This document shows positions 37,893 through 48,019 of a stretch of DNA of 64,000 nucleotides, in pieces (position 1 is the stretch's first letter; each line of letters opens with the position of its first letter). Source of the stretch: JAWKOK01 sp963765875 (GTDB taxonomy: Bacteria; Chloroflexota; Anaerolineae; Caldilineales; Caldilineaceae); the NCBI GenBank assembly GCA_963765875.1, contig CAVXYK010000005.1, positions 1-64,000 of the forward strand, read 5' to 3'. Under the pieces are notes generated by a model that was given only the letters and a program-made list of their open reading frames with translations, was not told where the DNA came from and searched no databases. A program made the position numbers and the translations under genes.

Positions 37893-40409
37893 GTGAAAGC
37901 TGTCGTCATGGCCGGTGGAGAGGGTTCTCGTCTTCGCCCGCTAACTGTTGGCCGACCCAAGCCATTGGTCCCAATAGTCAACAAAGCCGTTATCGGCCAC
38001 ATACTTGACCTGCTCAAGAGCCATGGCATTACTGAAGTCGTTATTACGCTCCGCTACATGGCGTCAGCGATCCAGGATTTTCTTGAAGACGGCAAGAACT
38101 ATGGGGTGAACCTTACCTACAGTGTGGAAGAAACACCGCTGGGGACGGCCGGCAGCGTGAAGAATGCAGCCCATCTACTTGGTGACGATGAGCCCTTCAT
38201 CGTCATTAGCGGCGACGCATTGACCGATTTCGATCTAGGCAAGATCATTGCGTCCCATCAAGAGCATAAGGCCTTGGCGACATTGACGCTTGCACATGTG
38301 GACGATCCGCTGGAATATGGCGTCATCGTCACCGATGACGCAGGGTGGATTACCCAGTTTTTGGAAAAACCCACCTGGGGTGAACTAATCTCTGACACGG
38401 TCAATACCGGCATCTATGTATTGGAGCCGGACGTTTTGGCGATGATTCCCGAGGAGACCAGTTACGACTTCTCCATTGATCTCTTTCCGGCCTTATTGGC
38501 CGCGAAGAAGCCGGTTCATGGCTACGTCGCGGACGGCTATTGGTGCGATGTCGGTGATATCGAAGCGTATATGCGCGCCAACGCCGATATGCTCTACGGC
38601 AAGGTGAAAATTTCCGAACCGTTGGGCGAGCACATTGGAGGAGGCATTTGGGTCGGCAAGGACGTCGAGATCGCACCCAGTGCTCAGCTATTTGGGCCGA
38701 TTTATCTGGGGAACCAGGTGAAGATCAAGGGTGACGTTACCATCTACGGACCGGCTGTGATTCGCGACTTTACCGTCATCGACAATTATAGTCGAATCGA
38801 GCGAAGTATTCTTTGGCGGAATAATTATGTCGGGGAAACGTGCGAACTGCGCGGCGCAATTATCAGCCGCCAGTGCAGCATCAAGTCGCAGGTTGTGGCC
38901 TTAGAGGGTGTGGTTGTTGGCGACAATTGTGTTGTTGGCGAGGGTGCTGCGTTGCATGCCGGTGTCAAGCTGTGGCCGCGCAAGGAGGTTGAACCCGGCG
39001 CCACCGTGAAAGAGAGCATCATCTGGGGCAACCAGGGAAGGCGCTCGCTTTTCGCCCGCTTTGGCGTCTCCGGCGTGGTCAATATCGATCTGACGCCGGA
39101 ATTTGCTGCCAAGCTAAGCGCTGCCCTGGGGGCATCGCTGGACAAAGGATCGCACGTCGCCATCAATCGAGATATCCACCGTGCATCACGCATGATCAAG
39201 CGCGCACTCGTCAGTGGATTGCCCGGCACAGGCGTCAATGTCTGGGATCTTGGGACGGTAGCGATCCCGGTCGCACGCTATTTTGTGCGCAACAACGAGA
39301 GCATTTCATCCGGCATCCATGTTCGAATCAGCCCATTTGACCAACGTGTGATCGATATTCGCTTTATGGACGCTCAGGGCATGAATCAGAGCAGCTCTAC
39401 TGAGCGGGCCATCGAACGCGTCTTCTTCCGCGAAGACTTCCGGCGTGCTTACTTCAATGAAATCGGGACCATCGACTATGCCGGTGATCCGATTGAGACC
39501 TATATCGAAGAGTTCATGAAGCATGTCGATGTTGAACGCATCCGAAAACGCAATTTTCGCCTGGTCGTCGACTACTCCTACGGATTGGCTCCGGACTCAC
39601 TCTCAGGCATTCTGACTCAGTTGAATGTCGATCTGGTGCCGTTGAATGCGCGGATGGATGAGAATAAACTGGCCATGTTGGAGGATGAATTTGTCAACAA
39701 TCGTCAGCGTTTGGCCCAAATTGTCGCCGCTGTCGGTGCAGACCTGGGTATTCAACTTGATGTGGGTGGCGAAAAGATCTTCATCGTCGACGACAAGGGG
39801 CAAGCTCTGGACGGCGAATCCGGCGCTGCGTTGATGATGGAGTTGGCGCTCTATGCCTATCCAGGGCGTTCGATTGCCGTGCCGGTGACTATGCCCAACG
39901 CCTTTGATATCATTGCTCGCTGGCACGACGCCGGGTTGATCCGAATTCGCAAGAATCTGCGTAGTCTGATGTCTGTCGCCCAACATGCAGGGATCCTGCT
40001 CGTGATCGATGGCCATGGCAACTTCATATTTCCCGATTTTCAGCCGGCTGTCGACGGTATGATGGCCAGTGTGCGGCTACTCGAATTCCTTGCATTCCGC
40101 GATATGAAGCTGAGCGAAGTCGTTGCGTATCTGCCTCCCGCCCATATTTTCAAGGAACGAGTCCACTGTCCTTGGGGCTCCAAGGGTAGGGTTATGCGTC
40201 TGCTCAACGAGCATCATAACGGCAGCCACGTGGACAAGATCGACGGCATGAAGATTCACCTGGACGACAGTGAATGGGTCCACATTCTACCCAATCCTGA
40301 CAGCCCGTTCTTCGTGATCACAGCAGAGGCAGGCGACTCTGATCGCGCTGCCGAGCTTGCCGGCGAATATCGGCATCAGATCGAATCGTTTATCGAATCC
40401 GAAGAATAG
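37893..40409 (+). CDS. Mannose-1-phosphate guanylyltransferase / phosphomannomutase-like fusion
   Basis: 838 residues from GTG 37893 (GAGGAATC ribosome site). Residues 1-230 are a nucleotidyltransferase (MKAVVMAGGEGSRLRPLT, RPKPLVPIVNK). About 255-370 form a left-handed beta-helix of hexapeptide repeats. From about 385 to the end is a phosphohexomutase-like part. The mutase active-site loop, normally TASHNP with the phosphorylated Ser, reads SGIHVRISPFDQ here, so mutase activity is doubtful. This architecture occurs in cyanobacteria, actinobacteria and Chloroflexota. Expected role: GDP-mannose or another NDP-sugar for glycans and compatible solutes. The gene is intact and stands alone. Confidence 0.93.
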   Translation: MKAVVMAGGEGSRLRPLTVGRPKPLVPIVNKAVIGHILDLLKSHGITEVVITLRYMASAIQDFLEDGKNYGVNLTYSVEETPLGTAGSVKNAAHLLGDDEPFIVISGDALTDFDLGKIIASHQEHKALATLTLAHVDDPLEYGVIVTDDAGWITQFLEKPTWGELISDTVNTGIYVLEPDVLAMIPEETSYDFSIDLFPALLAAKKPVHGYVADGYWCDVGDIEAYMRANADMLYGKVKISEPLGEHIGGGIWVGKDVEIAPSAQLFGPIYLGNQVKIKGDVTIYGPAVIRDFTVIDNYSRIERSILWRNNYVGETCELRGAIISRQCSIKSQVVALEGVVVGDNCVVGEGAALHAGVKLWPRKEVEPGATVKESIIWGNQGRRSLFARFGVSGVVNIDLTPEFAAKLSAALGASLDKGSHVAINRDIHRASRMIKRALVSGLPGTGVNVWDLGTVAIPVARYFVRNNESISSGIHVRISPFDQRVIDIRFMDAQGMNQSSSTERAIERVFFREDFRRAYFNEIGTIDYAGDPIETYIEEFMKHVDVERIRKRNFRLVVDYSYGLAPDSLSGILTQLNVDLVPLNARMDENKLAMLEDEFVNNRQRLAQIVAAVGADLGIQLDVGGEKIFIVDDKGQALDGESGAALMMELALYAYPGRSIAVPVTMPNAFDIIARWHDAGLIRIRKNLRSLMSVAQHAGILLVIDGHGNFIFPDFQPAVDGMMASVRLLEFLAFRDMKLSEVVAYLPPAHIFKERVHCPWGSKGRVMRLLNEHHNGSHVDKIDGMKIHLDDSEWVHILPNPDSPFFVITAEAGDSDRAAELAGEYRHQIESFIESEE

Positions 40410-40525
40410 TGAATCCCGGCGGAAATCCTTGTACAGTTCCTACCGGAGGTAGAACCCTGGGATTCCTGTCGTGGTATTCACGTTGAACTGAAGCAGCCCT
40501 TCTCAATCACCCGGTTTCCAAGCCT

Positions 40526-41059
40526 ATGTCGTCTTCCGCTCCCGTTACGTTTGTCACCCATTCCGTTGACGAAACACATGAATTCGGCTCCCGTCTGGGA
40601 AGTTCTCTTGTGTCCGGCGTTGTCGTTGCACTTAGCGGTGATCTTGGCGCGGGCAAGACTTCACTCACCCAGGGGATTGCAATCGGACTCGGCATTGAAG
40701 ATCGTGTGACGAGCCCGACCTTTACGCTGGTCAACGAATATGATGCCGGCCGTTCGGCGCGCCTGATTCACATGGATAGCTATCGGTTAGGGGGCAGCGA
40801 AGACGACGCTGTGACCGAGGCGGAGACCTTTGGCATTGAGGAGATTCTGGACGAAGCGATTCTAAACGAGAAGGGTGCGGTTGTCGTCATTGAGTGGGCT
40901 GAGCGCTTGGAAAACGTGTTGCCGCCCGATTGCTTGAGAATTACGTTGATCCACGATCCAAATGATGTCGACACACGACGGATTCAGCTTGTCGCCACCG
41001 GCCCTCAAAGCCGAGAAATTCTTCAGCGATTTCAAACGATCAGCGGCTATTCAGTATGA
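40526..41059 (+). CDS. tsaE: tRNA threonylcarbamoyladenosine biosynthesis ATPase TsaE
   Basis: 177 residues from ATG 40526. TsaE partners with TsaB and TsaD in making t6A37 of ANN-decoding tRNAs. It has Walker A GDLGAGKTS (residues 38-46), the family signature VTSPTFTLVNEY, and HMDSYRL. Length is slightly above the usual 150-160. tsaB and tsaD are not adjacent. Its 3' end overlaps the convergent subtilase gene by 20 bases. Confidence 0.95.
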   Translation: MSSSAPVTFVTHSVDETHEFGSRLGSSLVSGVVVALSGDLGAGKTSLTQGIAIGLGIEDRVTSPTFTLVNEYDAGRSARLIHMDSYRLGGSEDDAVTEAETFGIEEILDEAILNEKGAVVVIEWAERLENVLPPDCLRITLIHDPNDVDTRRIQLVATGPQSREILQRFQTISGYSV

Positions 41060-43019
41060 TTGGCCAGAAAAGCCTCAGTTTTTCCTCTTGGGCGCCGGTT
41101 ATCCGGTAGCGTAGCCGTGTGCCGTCCTGTATGACATCGTTCTCCTGCTGTACAACATCCTGATCGAATTCCAGTTCAGCTGATACCAGTGGTACGTCAT
41201 CGCCTGATGCCTGCAACTGATAGCCCCCGGCAAGAACCTGTGGAAAAACTGCTTGACCGCCTGCGTCTGTGACGGTCTCGTAAACGTACCCCGTCAATTG
41301 GTCGGTCAGGCTGATGCCGATGCCCTGGAGCGGTATTTCAGCGGTGCTGTTCTCGGCAACCTGACTGACTTGAACCGTCATCTCGGCAGGGTGTTGCGCC
41401 AACTGGACGGCCTGCAACGCGTTGAGGCGACCGAAGCCAAATACATTATTGGGTACGAGCCGAGCGTCAATCTCGCCGCACTGCGAAATGGCCACCGGCG
41501 ATGCGCTCTTTATCAGCACTTGCTCGGTCATATCGATTTGTCCAATGAACTCGGGCACAGCCGACCAGAGCAATGCCGTTGCGCCCACAACGTGGGGCGA
41601 AGCCATGCTCGTGCCCTGTAGCCAGGTGTAGCCATCATTGACTGTTGTCGAATAGACAGACACACCTGGGGCCGAGATATCCGGCTTCAGACGGCCGCTG
41701 CCGTCGATGTTGACGGGGCCGCGGCTACTGAACGAGGCAATCGCTCCGCTGGCGTCGTGCGCTCCCACCGAGAAAGTCCCGTCGTAGATGGCGATTGGAT
41801 CGACTACGGATGAACATGAGGAGCCGTTGTTGCCTGCCGAGGCCACGACAAAAATGCCTGCGGCTCGCACCGTCTCAACGATCTGCTTCAGGCTATTGAC
41901 GTCACATCCTTCGCTGGGCGGACAGCCCCATGAATTGTTGACAATGTGGGGGGCCAATTCCGGGCGACCATCTTCAAACGGATCGCCGTTCTGCGGGTAG
42001 GGGGCCAAGAAAAACTCGAAACAGGCTGTGTAGCTGGCTGGTGTACCAACCCCAACGCGCATGTTGCGACAGCCGATCCAATCAGCGTCAGGCGCCATAC
42101 CGACCTGAACCGCGTTGGTCGTCGCGTTGCCGAGCATGGTACCGACGGTATGGGTTCCGTGTCCATGATCGTCGCAGGGGATCTGGGCGTCGTTGGCGCA
42201 GCGAAGCGGGCGACCATCGATACCCCAGGCATCGAACCAATTGTATTCATGCAGCGCCGGCGTTTCTGCGCTCGACCACCCGCGATAGCGTGCCTGCAAC
42301 GCTGGATGATCCCATTGAACGCCCGTGTCCTGGCTGGCGACTGTGATTCCCTCGCCCGTGTACCCGAGTTTCCAAACTTCATCCGCATCAGTATCATACA
42401 GGCCATAGGGCAGATCTTGGCTCTGGGCGGCGGCCGGGAGAGTCATTGCGCTAAGCCAGGGCGCGTAGATGGACGATTGCCCGTCGGAGGCCATTGAACT
42501 ATGTTGTTGGCTGATCTGCGGATTGCCGACCAACCGGTCCACCTCCGGGCGTCGGCGTAGGGCATCAGCCAGCGCGGCGTCGCCGGTCACTTCGATCATG
42601 TTGACGATGTAGAATGGACGGTAGACAATGCCCTGACTATCGAGCCACGCCCGCAATGATGACTGCGCCTGTTTTGCATGGCTTGTGAGTGCGTGGTAGC
42701 TTGTTGCAATCCGCGCCTCTCGTGTGATACTGTCTGCAGAGGCCGCGCCAAGCGTATCGGCGGCTTGCAGGGCATCGGGAGGTAATTGATCCTTGAGGAT
42801 GACCAGGAACGACACAGGTTCGGCCGTCGTTTCCAGCTCCAGACTCAACTGAGGACTGACAGCCGCTAGTTCAGCAGCCGCTGGTTCGATCTCCTGAGCC
42901 AGACTTGTGCTCGTGGAGGCGATCACCATGATGCTGGAAAGAAGGGCAACAAACATAGCGCTAACGACTGAGCGGAAACTCAGCTGATTGGTGCTCGATG
43001 ACGAATGGGCCTGGTGCAT
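41040..43019 (-). CDS. Secreted S8 (subtilisin-like) serine peptidase
   Basis: 659 residues if started at ATG 43017-43019 (MHQAHSSSS); the open frame reaches 43205, but the extra residues do not look like a leader. A signal peptide follows (VVSAMFVALLSSIMVIASTS, then AQE). An I9-type propeptide (VSFLVILKDQLPPDAL through MIEVTGDAALADALRRRPEV) precedes the catalytic domain. The triad is Asp in SQDTGVQWDHP, His in DDHGHGTHTVGTM and Ser in GTSMASPHVVGATALL. The oxyanion Asn lies in VVASAGNNGSS. A C-terminal beta domain of about 110 residues may serve as a cell-surface or carbohydrate-like module. It probably degrades extracellular proteins. Confidence 0.94.
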   Translation of the reverse strand: MHQAHSSSSTNQLSFRSVVSAMFVALLSSIMVIASTSTSLAQEIEPAAAELAAVSPQLSLELETTAEPVSFLVILKDQLPPDALQAADTLGAASADSITREARIATSYHALTSHAKQAQSSLRAWLDSQGIVYRPFYIVNMIEVTGDAALADALRRRPEVDRLVGNPQISQQHSSMASDGQSSIYAPWLSAMTLPAAAQSQDLPYGLYDTDADEVWKLGYTGEGITVASQDTGVQWDHPALQARYRGWSSAETPALHEYNWFDAWGIDGRPLRCANDAQIPCDDHGHGTHTVGTMLGNATTNAVQVGMAPDADWIGCRNMRVGVGTPASYTACFEFFLAPYPQNGDPFEDGRPELAPHIVNNSWGCPPSEGCDVNSLKQIVETVRAAGIFVVASAGNNGSSCSSVVDPIAIYDGTFSVGAHDASGAIASFSSRGPVNIDGSGRLKPDISAPGVSVYSTTVNDGYTWLQGTSMASPHVVGATALLWSAVPEFIGQIDMTEQVLIKSASPVAISQCGEIDARLVPNNVFGFGRLNALQAVQLAQHPAEMTVQVSQVAENSTAEIPLQGIGISLTDQLTGYVYETVTDAGGQAVFPQVLAGGYQLQASGDDVPLVSAELEFDQDVVQQENDVIQDGTRLRYRITGAQEEKLRLFWPIILNSR

Positions 43020-43254
43020 TGGGTTCAACTCTTGGCTAATGGCAGAGTGATGCTGCCGCTGGATATCAGGTGAAGAGTAGCGCTGTGGACTGATTCTGTC
43101 TACTACAGTTGTGCGCACGCCATCGTACGGAGATTCCAGCATATGAGACGAAGCGCCTGCCCGGTTTTGTTCCGCCCGGCAACCTGTTTCTCGAATTTCA
43201 ACCATTAATAATTTCAGCCATTCATAATTTCAGCCATTCATGAGGAGAATGATA

Positions 43255-43719
43255 ATGAGCAAGCTATCCATTGGCGATGTCGCCCCTGCTTTCGAAGCAC
43301 TGACGGATACCGGCGAGACAGTTCGATCGAACGACTACCTCGGTAAACGAGTCGTTCTCTACTTCTATCCCAAAGATGATACCAGCGGCTGCACAAAACA
43401 GGCATGCGGCTTCCGTGATAGTTATCCCATGATCGAGGAGAAGAATGCCGTTGTGCTCGGCGTCAGCCCTGACGGTGTTGAGTCCCACCAGCAATTCAAG
43501 AGCAAGTATGATCTACCCTTTACACTGCTAGTCGACGAAGACCATTCCATTGCCGAAGCCTATGGCGTCTGGGGCGAAAAATCCATGTATGGCCGAACCT
43601 ACATGGGCATCATTCGTAGCCATTTTGTCATCGACGAAGCCGGTAAGCTGATTGACGTTCAGTACAAGATCAGCCCGCAGAAGAGCGTCTCTGCTGCCTT
43701 GAATACGATTGAGGTATAG
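43255..43719 (+). CDS. bcp: Thioredoxin-dependent peroxiredoxin (Bcp/PrxQ type)
   Basis: 154 residues from ATG 43255 behind GAGGAGAATG; in-frame upstream ATGs at 43240 and 43252 add a few residues only. It reduces peroxides with a peroxidatic Cys46 and a resolving Cys51 (GCTKQACGF), the alpha-type PrxQ spacing of four residues. Other landmarks are VLYFYPKDDTSGCT and VLGVSPDGVESHQQF. The ArsA-like gene begins 6 bases after the stop, so the two are probably co-transcribed. Confidence 0.95.
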   Translation: MSKLSIGDVAPAFEALTDTGETVRSNDYLGKRVVLYFYPKDDTSGCTKQACGFRDSYPMIEEKNAVVLGVSPDGVESHQQFKSKYDLPFTLLVDEDHSIAEAYGVWGEKSMYGRTYMGIIRSHFVIDEAGKLIDVQYKISPQKSVSAALNTIEV

Positions 43720-43725
43720 TTGTAG

Positions 43726-44995
43726 ATGCGCATATTGCTTTATACCGGCAAGGGTGGCGTGGGCAAAACAAGCATCAGCGCAGCAACCGCGTTGCGCTGT
43801 GCCGATCTCGGCTACCGAACCGCCGTTCTGAGTACTGACCCTGCCCACAGCCTGGGCGACAGCTTCGACCAGCGGATTGGCAACGAAGTGATCGAACTGG
43901 CCCCAAACCTGTGGGCGCAGGAGATCGATCTGCTGAGTCAGATGGATGAATACTGGGGCCAGGTTCAGGATTACCTCAATGCGATTTTTTCCTGGCAAGG
44001 CATGGAAGGGTTGGTTGCTGAAGAGACGGCCATTCTGCCCGGCATGGAGGAGTTGGCCAGCCTCATGCAGATCACCAGTCTGGCCGACAGCGGCGACTAC
44101 GATGTCATCATCATCGACGCTGCGCCGACCGGCTCGACGCTCCAGTTGCTCAGTTTTCCTGACATTGCCCGTTGGTACATCGAGAAGGTCTTTCCATTGG
44201 AGCGCAAAGTGCTCCAAATTGCACGCCCTCTGGTGAAACGGGTTAGCGATATTCCGCTGCCCGACGATGATCTCTTTGACAGCATTGAGGAACTGGTCGT
44301 CTATCTGGAGCGCATGAGCGAACTGCTGGGCGACGGCGATATCAGCAGCATGCGCGTGGTGCTCAATCCTGAAAAGATGGTGGTGAAGGAAGCCCAGCGG
44401 GCCTACACCTATCTCAACCTCTATGGCTACTCGGTTGATGCCGTGGTCTGCAACCGGGTCTTTCCCGCTCAACTGACCGACAGCTATTTCGACACCTGGA
44501 AGAGCGCCCAGGCGCAGAATCTTGAACTCATTCGAAGAATGCTTTCACCCGCTGCCGATTTTCCAAATTCCCTTCTTACGATCAGGAAGTCGTGGGCATG
44601 GAGATGTTGCGCCAGATGGCGACGACTGTCTATGGCGACGAAATCGTGCGCGGCGGCACGGGCGATCCGACCGGGAAATACTATGTGGGCAAGCCTCAGG
44701 AGATCTATCCGAGAGGATGGCCACTACGTGCTGAGCCTGGCGCTGCCACTGGTGGAGCGTGATGAGATCAACTTACACCGCAGCGTCTTCGACGAACTCA
44801 TCATCCATATCGGCAACTGGAAGCGCAATGTCTCGCTGCCCCTCGGTCTGGCCAAACTTGAAATTGCCGGCGCACGCTATGATGCGGATCGCCTCAATGT
44901 TCTTTTTGCCCTGGAAGAGACCAATGGTGAGATTCCTGCCGAGGAACTTGACGACGGATCGATGGGAAGCGCTCAAGGCCCGATTCAGCGCGTAG
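43726..44995 (+). CDS. ArsA-family anion-transporting-type ATPase, frame-broken
   Basis: Deviant Walker A YTGKGGVGKTSISAAT at the N-terminus, then LSTDPAHSLGDSFDQ and VIIIDAAPTGSTLQLL: the ArsA/Get3 family. Within 44530-44710 three single-base excesses shift the frame. Removing one base near 44534, 44577 and 44708 restores LELIEECFHPLPIFQIPFYDQ and KPQEIYREDGHYVLSLALP. The uncorrected frame runs on to 45087 into the next gene; a last shift would give the more natural end DRWEALKARFSA at 44995. Without arsenic genes nearby, a Get3-like chaperone or unknown ATPase role is as likely as arsenite export. Confidence 0.85.
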
Positions 44996-45016
44996 ATTGT
45001 CTAGAATGGATAGTCT

Positions 45017-45590
45017 ATGAAACCCTGGAAGACAGTGGCACGCGAGGTGGTCTTTCAACCCGACGGCGGTCGCTTCTTGACCGTTGAGCAACATGCGGTT
45101 GAACTGCCCGATGGCCAGGTTATCGACGATTGGATGTGGCTGGATACGCCTGACTTCATCAACGTCGTTCTTGAAACCGAGGACGGCTCGCTTTGTCTGC
45201 TTCCGGCAGACCAAGTACGCTGCGGCCGGTCCCACCCTGGGCATCGTCGGCGGCTATATTGAGCTGGGTGAGGAACCGCTGGCCGCGGCTCAGCGTGAAG
45301 TGCTGGAGGAGACCGGCTATGTGGCGGCGGATTGGCATGCCCTGGGCAGTTTTGCCGTCGACGGCAATCGAGGCGCGGGACGCGCCTACTTCTTCCTGGC
45401 TCGCGGCGCTCGCTGGCAGCAGCCAATCGATGCCGATGATCTGGAGGAGCAGGAACTGCTGCTGCTGACCCGTGATGAACTGTTGCAGGCGGCATTGACG
45501 CATGGATGTGACGTGTTGCCCTGGGTCTCCAACATAGCGCTTGCGTTGCTGAAATTGGATCAACTGGACGCAGCGATTCCAAGGAAATGA
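45017..45590 (+). CDS. NUDIX hydrolase (ADP-ribose pyrophosphatase-like), one frame break
   Basis: Starts at ATG 45017 (MKPWKTVAREVVFQPDGGRF). After a single extra base near 45200-45204 it continues as FRQTKYAAAGPTLGIVGGYIE. The NUDIX box is complete: GGYIELGEEPLAAAQREVLEETGY, with the expected G, E, RE and EE positions. It hydrolyses a nucleoside diphosphate linked to another group; ADP-ribose or a nucleotide sugar is typical for this branch. Corrected length about 190 residues. A palindromic repeat begins directly behind its stop. Confidence 0.88.
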
Positions 45591-45592
45591 TC

Positions 45593-45672
45593 ATCCACAA
45601 AGAAACACACTAATGCACGAGTACATCCAACACTTATGTAGAATTGTGTGAATTTGTGTATCTTCGTGGATC
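45593..45672. repeat. Palindromic repeat, ATCCACAAAGAAACAC type
   Basis: ATCCACAAAGAAACACAC near 45593 and GTGTATCTTCGTGGAT ending near 45671 are the imperfect inverted ends. It begins about two bases behind the NUDIX stop codon. Family shared with 27806-27876 and 61468-61540. Confidence 0.65.
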
Positions 45673-45724
45673 TTGTTTTTCCGTCTTGGACTAGCCCACA
45701 ACCCCTATTGGAGAGTAGGCACAG

Positions 45725-47146
45725 ATGACCGCAGAGACTGCAACCATCGACACTCGTAGCGAAAAACTGCCCGTCTGGACCAAGATCGCCTACGGCTCCG
45801 GCGATCTCGGTACAGCCATCACTGCGGCTCTGCGTGCCTTCTTTTTGCTCTTTTTCCTGACCGACGTCGCCCGTCTCAGCCCCGCCGCCGCCGGTACGAT
45901 TCTGCTTATTAATCGCCTTTGGGATGCCATCAACGATCCCGTTGTCGGCTGGCTGAGTGATCGCACGACGACACGCTGGGGCCGTCGTCGTCCCTGGATC
46001 GTTATCGGCGCAATCCCTTTTGGCCTGCTCTTCTTCATGATCTGGCTGGTGCCGCCCTTTGGACAGACCGGCCTCTTCATTTACTACGTGGTCATTGCAT
46101 TGCTGTTGGACACGGCCTACACCGTGATCAACGTTCCCTACACTTCACTCACGCCCGAACTGACCCGTGACTACGACGAGCGTACAAGCCTGAACAGCTA
46201 CCGTGCCGCCTTTTCCATCGGCGGCGCCCTGGTGGCCGCTGTGGTTCATCCCATTATTGTGGGCCAATTCGACGACATTCGTGTGGGTTACATGGTCTCC
46301 GGCTTCATCTGGGCAACTATCTCTACGATTCCCTGCTTTGTCGTCTTCTTTGCCACCAAAGAGCGGCCTGAGAGTGTGGAGAGCGCCAAGCACGATTCCA
46401 TTCCGCTGTTGCAACAGATCAAGATCGCCTTTGCAAACAAACCCTACCGCTATGTGATTGCCCTCTACCTGTTCTCTTGGCTGGCGCTGCAGTTGATCTC
46501 CACGGTGCTGATCTACTATCTCACCTACTACATTGGCGCACCCGATCAGCTACCGCTGGTTCTGCTGGCAATCCAGGGAACAGCCTTTGTCTTCCTCTTC
46601 ATCTGGACCGCGGTCAGCCGTCGTCTGGACAAACGCTTTGTCTACATGATCGGCGCTACGATCTGGCTTGCAGCGTTGATTGCTCTCTACTTCATCACGC
46701 CGGCGACGAAGCACCTGATCCTCCCACTGTCGGTGATGGCTGGGTCCGGCGCAGCCGTGGCCTATCTGATTCCATGGTCGATGATGCCGGATGTGATCGA
46801 GTTTGATGAACTGACCACCGGTCTGCGACGTGAGGGCATCTTCTACGGATTCATGGTCTTTTTGCAAAAGACCAGCATTGCCGTGGCGATCTTTCTCGTG
46901 GGGCGTGGCTTGAGCCTGGCCGGCTACATAACGCCGAGCGAGGCTGTGCAGGCCCCGGTCCAGCCCGAGCGCGCATTGGAGACCATCCGTCTCTTCATCG
47001 GCCCGGTCCCCGCAGTGATTTTGGCGATTAGCCTGGTCGTGGTCTATTTCTACCCCATCAGCCGCCAGCGACACCTTGAGGCCCGTGAAGAATTGGCGCT
47101 ACGTCACGGCGAACAGACCTTTCCTGAAGATGTCGGGCCCCAGTAG
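45725..47146 (+). CDS. MFS glycoside-pentoside-hexuronide (GPH) symporter
   Basis: 473 residues from ATG 45725. Twelve predicted membrane helices, with GPH/MelB landmarks: IAYGSGDLGTAITAALRAFFLLFF, DPVVGWLSDRTTTRWGRRRPWIVIGAIPFG, LTPELTRDYDERTSLNSYR, WSMMPDVIEFDELTTGLRREGIFYG. Imports sugars or sugar-like compounds with Na+ or H+. The substrate cannot be told; the nearest metabolic genes are the sugar-phosphate isomerase at 48697 and the distant GH cluster. Confidence 0.93.
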   Translation: MTAETATIDTRSEKLPVWTKIAYGSGDLGTAITAALRAFFLLFFLTDVARLSPAAAGTILLINRLWDAINDPVVGWLSDRTTTRWGRRRPWIVIGAIPFGLLFFMIWLVPPFGQTGLFIYYVVIALLLDTAYTVINVPYTSLTPELTRDYDERTSLNSYRAAFSIGGALVAAVVHPIIVGQFDDIRVGYMVSGFIWATISTIPCFVVFFATKERPESVESAKHDSIPLLQQIKIAFANKPYRYVIALYLFSWLALQLISTVLIYYLTYYIGAPDQLPLVLLAIQGTAFVFLFIWTAVSRRLDKRFVYMIGATIWLAALIALYFITPATKHLILPLSVMAGSGAAVAYLIPWSMMPDVIEFDELTTGLRREGIFYGFMVFLQKTSIAVAIFLVGRGLSLAGYITPSEAVQAPVQPERALETIRLFIGPVPAVILAISLVVVYFYPISRQRHLEAREELALRHGEQTFPEDVGPQ

Positions 47147-47263
47147 GTGCAGGCCTTGTCCCTGCCCAGAGGATGCCAAGGACGATCACAAGGGTCGTCC
47201 CTACGATTCAATATCCGATTCACATCACCCGTGTGAATCACATAGATCAATAAAGGTGAAGGT

Positions 47264-48019
47264 ATGATAATTCGTCGATTGATGATCGGAATTCTGGCAC
47301 TCTTGTTGGCGGGCTGTACGCCGATATCAGAGGGTGAACTCGTCGAGAACGAGGGTGCAGCCGCTTCATCGGTCATCGTTGAGACGCTGACATTTGAGGG
47401 CAACGGCAACACATTTCTTTCTGCCATCAATGCACTTGTCAACGAGCGCGGTGATCCGGATCGCCACATGCTCCTTGAGGAGACGATGGCCGATGGCACA
47501 GTGTGGCAGGGCGAAGCGCTGCAATACAGTGGCACGCCTGAAGGCGACATACAGGTTGTGATGATTCAGCAGGCTCAGGCAGGGGGAGAAACAGGCTTGC
47601 AGATTGAGGGCTCCCAGGACATGGACATTGGGGCTGTGTTGGCCAGGGAAGCGATTCCAGTCGATCAGCCTCTCTACTCGGCCCACCCGGCGATCCAATT
47701 CGTGCGCGCCCGACAAGGCACTGATGGCGCATGGACTGTCGATGTCACAATCACCTATCCGGATACAGGATGGGAAGACTATGCCGACGGCTGGCATATC
47801 GAGACGTCCGATGGTGAGATCCTGGGCACACGCATTCTGCTTCACCCGCATGTCGGCGAACAGCCATTTACGCGTGGCCTGAGCGATGTTGTCATCCCCG
47901 ATGATGCAACCGAGATTCTTGTTCGCAGCCACAACCTGATAAGTGGCTACGCACCGGAGGTTGTGACGGTCTCGATCGGGGAAAGCGGGAGTGGGGATCT
48001 GTATGAGGTGGAGCGGTGA
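47264..48019 (+). CDS. Lipoprotein of unknown function
   Basis: 251 residues from ATG 47264. The signal peptide is short (MIIRRLMIGILALLLAGC), with a clear lipobox and Cys18. Residues 35-125 are mixed and hydrophilic. Residues about 140-250 look like a beta-sandwich (FVRARQGTDGAWTVDVTITYPDTGW, ILLHPHVGEQPFTRGLS, VVIPDDATEILVRSHNLISGY). I recall similar C-terminal segments in uncharacterised bacterial proteins but cannot name a family. Presumably anchored at the membrane surface. Confidence 0.8.
   Translation: MIIRRLMIGILALLLAGCTPISEGELVENEGAAASSVIVETLTFEGNGNTFLSAINALVNERGDPDRHMLLEETMADGTVWQGEALQYSGTPEGDIQVVMIQQAQAGGETGLQIEGSQDMDIGAVLAREAIPVDQPLYSAHPAIQFVRARQGTDGAWTVDVTITYPDTGWEDYADGWHIETSDGEILGTRILLHPHVGEQPFTRGLSDVVIPDDATEILVRSHNLISGYAPEVVTVSIGESGSGDLYEVER

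Noticed and set aside
40411..40466. GAATCCC...GGGATTC pair after the guanylyltransferase gene as a terminator
   Set aside because: Only seven paired bases with a 42-base loop and no T-run; too weak to call.
43528..44472. 314-codon antisense frame across the peroxiredoxin and ArsA-like genes
   Set aside because: Spans two recognised genes on the other strand and shows no protein family features.
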